In this document: positions 1 to 11,500 of the stretch, one piece after another
Position numbering within the stretch: the stretch's first letter is position 1
How the letters are laid out: each line of letters starts with the position of its first letter
Source of the DNA: Lepidurus packardi
Taxonomy: Eukaryota > Arthropoda > Branchiopoda > Notostraca > Triopsidae
Direction: 5' to 3'
DNA length: 64,000 nucleotides
NCBI GenBank assembly: GCA_023053545.1
Contig: JAKZAN010000005.1
Span: 8,804,001 to 8,868,000, forward strand
Notes under the pieces: generated by a model
What the model saw: the letters and a program-made list of their open reading frames with translations, nothing else
The model's database searches: none
What the model was told of the DNA's origin: nothing
Translations under genes and position numbers: made by a program

Positions 1-811
1 TCATCGTCCAGAAAAAAAAATATCTGAAAAAAATGGGGATGTTTAAACTGCTTTTTTTCAGTGTGTACGGTCGACATATGAACGCCAATGGTCCTCGGGA
101 CGCCAACACACACCGTACGGCCCAATGATCTTGAATCGCAAGGCACGCAGTACCAAATACTCTTTAAAAGCTCTAACTTTGGCCTTTTAATGAAATCAGA
201 GACCTTGTCTTCCACGGCTAACTCCTAATACGCTTTTCCCTCTGGAATTCCCTTGAACCTGACTAGACTTTTTCGCGTTCTTTGAGGGACGCTCGACCTA
301 ATTCTTTTCGGCTTTTTAAGTTCTAACACCGCCTTTTCCCCTTATTCGCAGTATCTACAGCCGTAACGTGAACGCTGGTGCTCCTCCACCACCCCGAGTT
401 AACGAAAGGACCAAAAAGACTTCAAAAACCAAAGCTGGTTAACAAACTTAACGATCTGACACCTCCCCCCCTCCACCTTTACCTTGGAAGTATCTGAAAA
501 GTGCAAGATTTTGAGGGAAATTGGAAGCAATTTGTATGCTTAAAAAGAAGTGCTGTTGTAAGATGTGCCTTGAGTGCCAATTATAGCCTAACAAGTTACG
601 ATGTTTGCTTATAGCTTACTTAAATCCAATAACTTTGTTGTTTCTGTTACGATTAAAACGCAAATATAATATTTACAACCCTACACATAACCTTTTGGTT
701 CTTATTTATAGTAAGTTTAAATGTTTTTAAATTTATGGGGTTTTTTATTTATGTTTTGAGTTTGGATACTTTTTCAACATTTAACTGCTATTTCAACTTA
801 ATAAATGTAAA
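1..811. other. gene-free flank left of the transposon
   Basis: No open frame with coding character and no recognisable RNA gene was found on either strand. The stretch is AT-rich and contains the usual short homopolymers. It ends at the TA target duplication of the transposon that begins at 814. Confidence 0.5.
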
Positions 812-813
812 TA

Positions 814-1783
814 CAGTAGACGCCTCTTATTGTGATCACTGGTTATTAGTATCAACCGCTTCACGGATCAAACTTTTAAGGACCGATTCCAAATGATACA
901 ATTCATAGCATTTTAACCTTTTATTAAAATCACACTTTCGAATATTAGAATCAATTTAAAAAGATTTTTCATATGTACAGTAACGAAACTGCAGTAGTGA
1001 TTGCTAGATGGACTTTGCGTTTTGACCAATCCTATCACTTCCAAACTACCACTACGCTACGCTTACGGAGATTCCCGTCTGAACTCCCCAGTTAATTAAA
1101 TGAGGAGATTATTTAATTAAATGACCACTTCCTTTACTGACTGGGAAAATTATAAGGGATATCGTGTTGAGAACTCTACCTAAGCGTCGGAGTAGGCTTC
1201 ACTGGAGTATTTCAGTGTTATTAGTTTTATTAGTGTTATTAATTTTTCTTAAATTCCTGAATTCCGAAGATTCAAGATCGCAGAATTCAAGAACTGAAGG
1301 TTCAAGCTCGCAGAATTCAAGATGCAAGATCACATAATTCAAGATTCGATTTCTTGGATTCGCGATCTTGAATCAATAGTTCGCAGAATTATATACAAAT
1401 GGCGACGAACAAGAAAAGAGTGGATTTAAATGTAAAAAAGAAATTGCCGCTCATTGAAACTTATAACAAATTAAATTTAAAGATTTTCCACAAAGGGAAA
1501 CGGGCGTTAAGTTAGGAATTCCTAAATCATCTCAATCGAAATGGTTGAAAATCGTTACGAAGTAAACAATAGTGGGTGCAGTGAATCTAGAAAAAGAAAA
1601 CGTGTAGGAAAGTGTCAAAAAGTAGACGGTACTTCGTTTCTTTGTTTTAAACAAGCCAGTTCGTTTCACACGCCGGTTAATCGTAGCATGTTCTAGGGCA
1701 TATTTCCGATTATTAGAATCTCCGGTTAATATAATTAATATTCACTTGACAAACCTGATCACAATAAGCGGCACCTACTACTG
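814..1783. mobile_element. pogo/Tigger-like DNA transposon, non-autonomous, 970 bp
   Basis: The two ends are inverted repeats. The left end starts CAGTAGACGCCTCTTATTGT and, with GATCA following, matches the reverse complement of the right end, which reads TGATCACAATAAGCGGC and then a few variable bases to CTACTACTG. Both ends are flanked by TA (812-813 and 1784-1785), the target duplication of the Tc1/mariner/pogo superfamily. CAGT-type termini are usual for pogo/Tigger elements. The interior holds the start of a decayed transposase (1399-1650) and an array of short direct repeats near 1258-1390. There is no room for a DDE catalytic domain, so the element depends on a helper. Family assignment is inference from ends, TA duplication and HTH-like remnant. 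Confidence 0.75.
1399..1650 (+). pseudogene. decayed transposase N-terminus (pogo/CENP-B type helix-turn-helix)
   Basis: Inside the transposon a reading frame starts at the ATG at 1399 with MATNKKRVDLN, a Lys/Arg-rich opening. It continues as LPLIETYNKLN and hits a stop near 1513. Shifting frame restores KLGIPKSSQSKWLK, which looks like the recognition helix of pogo/Tigger and CENP-B-N helix-turn-helix domains (IPKSS..S.WLK). A second shift gives a basic stretch with RKRKRV. At least two frame breaks and no downstream catalytic domain make this a pseudogene. The motif match is from memory of the family; an HTH_psq or CENP-B-N profile search would test it. Confidence 0.6.
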
Positions 1784-1785
1784 TA

Positions 1786-2515
1786 CTTGACTGTGACATA
1801 TTGATTATTAAATGCTTATAATATTTACAGGATTTGTAAATAATTGAGTATTATTTAGAAATCTTGTATTTTAGGAGATTTTAAAAGCTGCTGAAATAAG
1901 TTTATACTATTGAACACTGTAGTAGTCGGCTTTTAGACCCGATGGGTTCCAGGTTCCATTCCACTGAATTGCTACATAAAAACAGAACGAAATGCTCTCC
2001 AAAAAAAAATAAAAAATAAAAACAGCGGAAGACGTCCGAGGTCCGGGGACCGTTTATTGGCTACAACCATTATTTCTTCGTGTCGGAGGTCAATTTCCCG
2101 TTTCCGTTTTCTTCCCTCATTCTTTCTCAATCTCCCCGCCGTTAAAACTCACAGCTTGCATACGAAGTGAATTGAAAATGAGCACGATAGAACCGTTTCT
2201 TCGTGTCTTTCTTATCCTCCAAGAAAGACCCAAAGTGATTTCGGTCCCTCTTCCCCTTATTTCTTTCAGAGGGTCTTTCTTTTTATCACAGGTTTATGTG
2301 GGTTGGCCGCGCACTCCTTAAGAATAACTAAACAAAAAAATCAGGTTACTTTCTTCCCCAAACTACGAATTGCCCTTTTAAAAAACAGCAAAACAAATTG
2401 TCTCAATCATCATAGCACGAAAGATTATGTTACAAGAGCACAACCCGTGTTGGATCAAGGAAATCCCCGTTTTGTTTGTTTTGTTGTAAGGGATCTTTTT
2501 GTCTAAGGGGCGGAG
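1786..2515. other. 3' flank / 3' UTR side of the nAChR gene, no separate gene
   Basis: This stretch lies downstream of the minus-strand receptor stop codon at 2516 and probably contains its 3' UTR. Short open frames here have no recognisable protein. I could not fix a poly(A) site. Confidence 0.4.
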
Positions 2516-5500
2516 TCAATATACGCGAGGAGGCGATGTCACCGGTTTACCCGCCCCGGCCACTGCAATGTCTGACAATTTAATGTCGATGGGCGCTCGG
2601 TCGTCGTACAATGTAGGCGCTTGTAGAATAATGGCAGCGGTCCCCACAAGCACTGCAAGAGTAAAAATCCAGAGGAAGAGGCGGTCCAGCACCATCGCCA
2701 CGTACTTCCAGTCTTCTTTCACTCGTATCGATTCCTGTTCTCTCCGAGTATGCTCGGCGATGAACTGGAGTCCGTCCATCGCTTTCATCACTTCAGGACA
2801 AGGATGAAAAGCGTGTGGATTTTCCTCACCCTCATCTGGACCCCCTAAACCCCCCACACCCGCACTGTTGTCAGTATCTTCTTCCATACTGGGCCCTCTA
2901 CTGGCCGAACCATGAATTCTGCATTGACCATTGGCACTGCTTTCATCCCTGATTGAAAAGAAAGAAAGTCGCAGAAAGTTTTAGGCAGACAAAAAGAAAA
3001 CACGGAGAAAAGAGTTGCAGAACTAGAGTAAGATAAGATCTTACCTTCTAGCTTTCATGGCTTCTGAACACGTCCAATGCAGGTCCGTGTTGTCAGGCCG
3101 TAACTCGGCCGCCGAGCGGAAGGACATGGAGTTATGTGACGTGGCAGTTCCCGCTGCTACTTCCGATGACAAAGTTGTAGGGCCGTGGCCGGAAAGACTC
3201 AGACCAGCTAGCCAAGTAGGTTCCCGGAATTCCAAGCCATGGCAAGTTCTCACAAGCACCCGATGTCGGCTACTGGTCGGCCTGGACAGACACATACAAG
3301 ATGATTTACATAATCAGTCCAGAGCTGCAAGACATATATTTTTTGGTTTCCTATTTCTTTTCCTCCTTTTTCAGTTTTGGTTTCTTTCAAGTTTCGCAAC
3401 GTTGGATTTGGCTTTATGTCTTCTGAGTTTCATGCGGCAGAAATTTTCAGACTAATCCTAAACAATGCATCTTGTTGTTCATATGGACGAAAAAAAGTAA
3501 AAAGTTGTGTCATGTAAAACCTTTAAATAGACATGTTTTGTACTCTTTTTATCAACGTTTGAATAAAAAAGCTTTAATAACAAATGCAGATCTTTCCAAA
3601 CGACAAGACTTAATTTAAGTGGATATTGCACAAAGCAATATTCTGTAGAAACTTTAGAATCTAGAACGTGACAATTCGGCCAAATTAAACAAATTAAAAG
3701 TTAAGGTTTTAGACTATAAGAGGAGTCTTCATAGAAAGAGTTTTTATAGAGTCCATGAGTCTCTTCTTTAGCCTATAAGAGGAGTCTTCGGCGGCTTTGA
3801 ATTAGAGTCGCAAACCTCCGTCACCAAAACTCTTCTCCATTAACAACTAACTAATAAGATATGATCGTAGCTAATTAATGAATCATACAAAATCACGAGA
3901 TTATGAATCCCATTATTTAAATAAAAAGTGTCTTAATCTTCTGATTGCGAGCCCCATATTCTATGATGTTCAATTAGCTAAAGTTGCTCAGAGTCCCTTT
4001 TAACGCAATGCAAATAGAAACGCTAGCCAACTTGTCGCGCATGAAATTAGATTTACAACATTTTCAACCTACCGTATTTCTAAACTCGTAAAACTTTTGC
4101 TTAAATTAGCGGAAACAAGAAATTCCACTTAACTTGTCAACAACATCTCTGCGGATCTCCCTAAAACCTGATCTCCCTTGATAAAACCGAGCGCAACTAA
4201 ATGTTACTTTACCCATATAAACTGTGAGCGTAATGAGGTCTTCGCATGACCAGTAATCGAGGCAAAATGCGAATAAACACGCGACGGACCCACGGCGACA
4301 TTGTATGCGTTTGGGGTGACCGGAAATGCACGTTCAAGACCACCACCGTCACGCAAATACTAGCAAAATCAAACACAATTATCGCCCCGACCCCAAACAA
4401 ATCTCTACAAAGACAAGTCTTAATTCAAAGATATATACCTGAAAGTGTCGAGGATCATCGTGAAGAGCACAAACTTGCCCAGAAGGGGCACCACGAGGCT
4501 AGTGGGCGGGATAATCTCAGCCAAAAGCAGGAAGAACACGGTGAGCGATAAGAGGATGGAAATGGCTAGACTAACCTAATTAAAAATGAACCACGTGATC
4601 ACTCGACTCTAAAAAAAATCTCTTCGGTGGCAGAACTAATGACCAAGAAACCCCACAAAAAGTCGAACACGTCTTGCAGGGCATAAGCTCAAAAAAAAAA
4701 AAAAAAGACTTTGCAAGAAAAGCCCAATTTTCTCCCCACAAAATGATGTTAAAAAATGTAGAAATTAAAGCTTATTACTGAATGAAGCTACGCTTACTTT
4801 TTCTCCCGAATCCGATGGCAAGTAAAAAACCAAAACAGTCAGGAAAGAAATTCCCATACAAGGGATGATGAGATTGACGGTATAAAAGAGTGTTTTTCTT
4901 CGCATGGTGATATTGAACGTAATATCCAAGTAAGGTTCATCGCAGCAGGTGTAGAACTTCATGTTCCTTATGAGAGAAAATATAGGTTAAGTTTTTTTAA
5001 TATATTGCTCAGCTGCGATCCATAAGAAATAGACGTTGAGGAAGGAAACAGAAAGATAATAAATACACCCACGGAGAGAAAATGAAAGAAGAAGAAAAAA
5101 AGCAGAGCGTTAAAATTATGTTATTTATATACCGAACAGCCGGAACTTGGAGAATGTCCCATTCTACGCTCACATAAAATTCGGATAAATCTACCCCAAT
5201 ATCCACCACACTAGTGCCTTGGGCTTCGTCTTTGTGTCGAAGATCCACCTGGAAACCGTCGTACGTCCAACTCCCAAATTTCATGACGCACGTTTGCTCG
5301 TCGAACGGAAAATACCTGTAAGAAATAACAAAAAAATGTCCAATAGATTTACTTTTGAAACTTAACGTAAGGTAGGAAAAACATTCGAGAAAAGGGCAAT
5401 GAAAGGCTTTACTCGACATCAATTTCGCAAGATGATTTATAGATGGCGGGAGGCTTCCACTCGATCAATCCGTCAGACCGCATGGTAGCTTTGGTGGCCA

Positions 5501-8500
5501 GCGTCACTTCAAAGTTGCCGTCCGCACTAAAGGATCAGCATACTCAATGAATCCTTCTTTTCCCCCTCTCTCTCTCTTGCTCCTGATAATCTCGTTTTCT
5601 CTTACTTGTTATACAGGACGATATCCGGCCGCCAAATGTGCTCCGAAGGTACGTGCAGCATATCCACCCCGCCGTATTCTTTAGGATCCCATTGTAGCTT
5701 GTAGTCGTACCAATACTGCTCCACCCATAAGTTCGTTGTCATGATCTGGTTTTTCAAATTCTAAGAAATAAGCCCAAAATTTCAAATCAGTCTCCTTTCA
5801 ACGCCCCTTTTTCCCCTTTAAACGCTACTCCACTCCACTCCCCTCCACTTCACGTCCATTTCTACTCTCAGATGCACAACCAAAATTGCAGTGATTGAGC
5901 TGAAATCCGAAGTTGTTAGGATCACATTTATAGCTTAAGGCGAGCACTAGAACATGCATTTAAATCTCTGGATAAAATTGATTCACAAGGAAAAAGCTTC
6001 TTGTACCATTCCTTTTCATCAAAGAAAAGGCAAAGATTGTGATTAAACAAGCCTGGAAATAGAAGTGACTTGACTGTAACCGCAGTATATAGGCTTGTAA
6101 ACCGTTTAACTGTTTTTTCTTTTTAATTTACTACCAGTGTAGGTTTCCGCTTATTGTTGGTTATCTTTATTAAAGGTCCGTTTTACTATTTTTAGTAGTT
6201 ATTTGGAACGAAGAGCAGTGGTGTGGTGGTGAGAGCAAGTTTTGACCGAACTGGTAAGCTTTCAAGCTAGCAGGGATGGAATCACGTCAATCACAGGCCA
6301 GTTTCTTTTCTCGTAACAGATCACCAATCCCGCCCCCGGCTTATGCTGCGACGTCAAACGAAACACCAAACACGACAAAAATAAATAAAACATCATCTCA
6401 TAATCCCATGCCGTCGATCTTCAACTCAAACGAAAGACAATTTCACGCCCAATCTAAGTTTTCTGAAATGATTTCTCGAAATATTTCAGCCAATCCCAAG
6501 GCTGCTCTTGAAGGAGTGAAGGAGAGCTGGCCCATTTACAATGTAAAGGGAAGCGGGGCTTACGTTTCCATATCTCATAAAACATTCCCAATTAATATCT
6601 TCATTACTGTTAACACTAGAAACAAACTTTGCTAGCAAACTTGCTCTTTTGGCATGTAAATTTTTTCGAGCAGTGCGCGTCTGTGCTTTTGAAGTGCTAA
6701 ATGCCCTTTCAAGGAACTGGAATCGAAGTCATGTAAGGAAAGTTTGGGAGGGAATTTCGGCGGAAGACGCTGCTGTAAAGCAAGAAAATAGGGCCCAACT
6801 GGGAGGTATTATCGACTGAGAAACTTGTGCTTCAATATCGTAGCCTTAAAAACATCCTCCCAAAAAGAAAAATCTTCGATCCTGCCCCATTTTGGACCAA
6901 CACATTTTTTACATGTTTTCTTTTCTTCTCCATAAGAAAAAAAAGAAGGGAGGGGGGCCCCAGAGCCCAGGGTCCTTTAGGTCGTCCACAAGCGAAGATT
7001 GCGGGCGACATAGGGAGTGTTATGCTCCGGCTCGTAAAGCATGGTAGCAAAGCATATACAGAAGACCCGCGGAGACACGTTTACAGCAAATTTCCTGATG
7101 TATACGTTAAGCACGACGCAAATCTCAACGCACGGCCCATGATACGCTGTGGTTTGTCGTTGTCCTTCTCTCTTTCCTAACTCTTTCTTCACACTCTAGT
7201 CTTGTCTACGTTTTTCCCCCGTCTCATTTTTTTTTAATCCCTGATTGGGTTGAGAGATAATTGTTTTTCTTGTATCCCAGTGCTCAAACAGGCAGGCACG
7301 TATCTGGCAAGATTACTAACAACATTTTACGGGAACTTGAGCTCGTCGCTCCGTTTGCCAGTACTTTTCTCTCTCGCTCTCTTTCCTTCGCGTCTTTTTT
7401 TCCCCCCAGTCGAACAAAAAGAAGGGGAAAAGATCGAGAGAAAAAGAAAAAAAATGGCATTCTTGGCGCAAGCAAACAAGGAAGCATAGACTAACATCGT
7501 CCTGGCTCTTGCTTTTACTGCCATTGCCAGACACTTAAGAGCATTCTCCGGAAATCTGCACGCGGCACGGGGTCACCGTGGGTAAATAGCAATACAATAC
7601 TTTAGCAGGGTCCTGTCCAACGAGGGAAACACCGGAAGTCCGCGTTATGATCACGTCCCGTATCTTGTCTTCGCCATTTTTTGTATTTATTTCCGTTTTT
7701 ATTATTTACTTACTCACTTTTTTATACTTTCTTTTTCAAGTTACAACTCTAAAGAAACACCATGCAAAGCTACCCACCCCCACACACATACATAATACCC
7801 TCTCTTCCAGGAAGGAAAGAATCAATCAATCAATGTAGGGGCCCGTTTTCTTCCAAGCCATGCGCTAAGGTGACAACTTGACAAGTGACGACTTGGCGGC
7901 ACGGTTTCAAACTTTGCTGCGCTTCTAAACTAGACAAGCCTTTGACATGAATGAATGAGGCGCAAACTAGCCAATAAAGCCATTTCCACCTTCTTACTTT
8001 CCCATAGATGGAATGAGAAAAAGAAAAGTCAAAGCTTCCGCTCAAGATTAAATAATGTATTTAATAAACTTTCCTTTAAAGCGGGCTCCGAAAAGAGATT
8101 ATGTAATTCTATCCAACGAAAGAAGTGAAGTCATGAAAGTCCCAAGCTCGAAAGGAATCGACGTGAAATTAAGTCCCCCAACGGAAGAATTCAGTGAATT
8201 TGGATTCCAGCTTCACGGATTCCAAATCTTAAATCTTGGATTCCAATCTTAAAGCCAACTCGTCCGGATCAAAATTGTCTGTCTAAAATGCATCATCACT
8301 GGTTTAACACGAAACAGTCTGGATTCTAAATGGCTCAACAATGAACAGCAGGGAATCAATCCCTCAGCCCTGTCAATAATGAATCCTCTGCACAGTACAA
8401 CCAAGCAAGTTTTCATGGTTGGTGGCCATGTTGTGTCATGTTCCTCAACCTTGCCAATAATGAATCCGTTGCGGAGTACAACCATGCACGTTTTCATTGT

Positions 8501-11500
8501 TGGTGACCACGTTCTGTCGATGCGGTAAAGTGAGCCGAGCGTTTCTAATATCGCTCCTATGTTTTCCCCGCTCTGTAAGCGACGCGCTAAAATCGCCTAC
8601 CGCGAAAAAGATCTCGCTGGGCTAAGCAAAGCGTGAAATCCCTCGCTCATCTTCTAAGCATCTAAAGGAAAAGCTTTTGCTCACCCACGAAGACGATTGC
8701 AATTCCACCAGAAAAAATCCATTAGCATCTTTCTCTCCAGCAAAAAAAGCTGCCATAATTTCTCGCATTTCTAGTTCACCTTAGCAATGGCCTGGTAATT
8801 TTTCACCCGACTCTCAGTTAAGAAAAGAAGTTTTCTCTTAACTTCTTCCTCTTTTTGCTCAAGGCGTGCTCAAGGCGGAGAAGTAAGAGAGAGAAAAAGA
8901 ATTTTACCAGAATAACGTAACAATATATGAGGAATCATTTTAGTCATCAGTCAGAGATCCCAGTAAGATCAGCGACGCATCAGTCACAGTATAACTCCGC
9001 CCCCTGAGGCTAAGGGAGGGGAATCACCTTACCCCTCCTCCGCCCTTTTTAGGGTGTGAAAACAAATCAGGCATAAAAAGCGCCCCGAAATTTTAGAATA
9101 TATAAATAAATTCAGTTAAAAAAAGCTAATCCACACCTCCCTCGCACGCCTCGAGGCAAGCCTTGAGGTTAAGGGTGTTATAAAGCATAAAACCAAGTAT
9201 TCTCTTGGAATATTGAGTACACACCCCCATTGAGTTCAGCATATTTGTTTAAAACTTCAGATCCAAATCTTTGAGTGGAATATCCCTTATTTAAATGGGG
9301 GCAAAAGGAAAAAGGGTAAAAAGAAAGGGGTCATTCTTTATTAGAGCTGAAGATAAAGATGTGGAAGCTTCATAAAAGACGAACACTTTAGGAGGCATGT
9401 GGGAATATATGTTAGCGTTCTAGAGACGTTGCTATAAATAAATCAGCGAAACTCCGAAAGTAGGGAAAAGAAAAGAAAAAACCTAAAATAAAAGCGAGCG
9501 AAGGGGGAAAAGATGGACGCCTTTTAGAAAGGAACAGATATTTTACGAGACGTTCGGCACAGAAAAGGGTCGTAAAAGGGGTGAAATGAGTGAGTGCTAC
9601 CCTCTCTGTGCCGAAATATTCGATTCCCCTTGTCGTAGCCCGCTTTTTCACTGGGCTTCACATCAAAGAGAAACTTTCGCTCCTTTCTGCAACTTCTGGT
9701 AGGCCCCGCCCCCGGCTTACGGGGTACTCATATTTCTGGCAAGGCAACAACACAACAATCTTCCAACATTTGACGCTGATGAAGATACCCGAAATAAAAG
9801 AGAAAAAATCAAAACCAATCGATATGTTACTCTTGGAGCCCAAGAATGGGTGGGAAAGGGGGAGGGGTGAGCAAACGCACAGACAAAAAGGAGGAGGAAG
9901 AAAAGGAGGGTGATGTAATGTTTTTGCTGCTTGTTCCTTATACCGTACCCTGAGACCCAATTAGGTTCTTTGCTTGCTTGGCTCTTTATACCCGGAGATA
10001 ATAGAGTGTGTGTGCATATGCGTGTAAGTGCGGTGCAGGAAAGCTTTAGAAAAGTTGTGACCCTTTTGCTCCGACAGATTTCCTTAGCTTTTTTTGTAAT
10101 AAAAAAGGGAACCCCGGCATTCTAGGGAGAGAGAGCGAGAGAAATAAATAAAATTTCCTGTTACGGCTTTCGCCATGCGAGAAGAGAGTAAAAATGGCGG
10201 GAGAGCTGCAGCTGACAGTTTTCTGTGAAAATTTCCCGTCATGGTAGAGGTATGGGGGGGTTAGAGTGTAATACTTGGGCGAACGTCAGCGCAAGAATGA
10301 GAAATTGTGAGTTATAACTTGTAAGCAAAGCGAGCGTGAGAGTTCCTTTTCCTAAACAACCTCAGCTTTCTCGCTCCTTTTGTGCAAAAGGTTCGGCATA
10401 TTTCAGAGTCTTCTCGTAAGAAATAGAAATAAACTCTACAAATTCTTAAAATAATATCCTAAATTGGATTATGGACCTAAAAAGAATCTTGTGAAAAAGT
10501 TTCGGATTTCCCAATGCAATATTAATAGTAGAAATATCGCGGTACAATTTATTTACTTAGCCTATAGGAAGGGTCTTCATGGCTCTGAACTTAGAGGAAG
10601 TAGTAGTTCGTACAGTACAGTACAAAAGAAACAATACATTACCACGTCAATGAGCTGGGAGAGTTTGAGTTTGATTCGTACAGTCAATGCATCCGTGACG
10701 TTTGCAACTGGTCTCACTAATTTGTTGTAATTAGACAACAAATCGTCATAGAGTCGTTTCGCATCCGGATTCGCGTTCACTCCTGCGGAAAATACAACAA
10801 TTTCAGACGTTAATGCCAACTTTCTTGAACTTATGATTATTGGATCTTGGGCAAGCTCTCTCATATATTCCTTAAATATCTTAATTTGCATAATAAATGG
10901 CAGCAAACGCATTCCTTTTAAGGGGAAAAAGGTACCTTTCTAAATTCTGCTTTTTACGACCTTCCAAAAAATAGGAAAAGAGGAGACGAAGACCAGTGCA
11001 AGTATCCGTGAATTGGACAGCGAAGAAAGGTCAAGCCAGACACTATTTTTCAACGCAAGATAAAAAGAAAACCAGGGGCCTAACAGTAATAGTCAAGGAT
11101 CTGAGCCAAAAATCCTTTTGGCCTTTTCCTTCTCCCTCTATATCTTTGCCCCCAAATCCGAAGCTTTCAAGCCTTCACACATAAGCGAGACAGGGGATAG
11201 TCACACGAATTTCTGCGCCTTTTCTTTCAGCCTTTTTATTTCCACACAAAAACATCTTTGAGACATTTTGAATGGATGAAAGTCAAAACTCCGCACGTGG
11301 GGAATATAAATGGAGTTTAGCAGGAGTATCCCCACCAACCTCGTCAATCGATATTGTTCCTACCGTATAGCTTTAGGACTTATATAGGCTACATATGCAC
11401 AGCTGTACCCCACTGCAGCATTATAGTGTGGCCATACAGACAACAATGAGTGTGCTCTAGCCTTAACTTTCATATCCAAGCTAAGAAAGGACGGAGTTCC

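Larger units (their letters stand above)
5761..10642 (-). other. nAChR intron 2 (4.9 kb)
   Basis: This intron separates the exon ending QLIDV from the exon starting NLKNQ. It contains the frame-shifted plus-strand coding remnant at 6276-6819, a two-copy tandem repeat at 8372-8520 and several pyrimidine-rich tracts. No conserved exon of the receptor seems to be missing, since the protein reads straight across the junction. Confidence 0.85.

Noticed and set aside
3057-3455. 132-codon plus-strand frame
   Set aside because: Antisense shadow of nAChR exon 9 (3045-3281).
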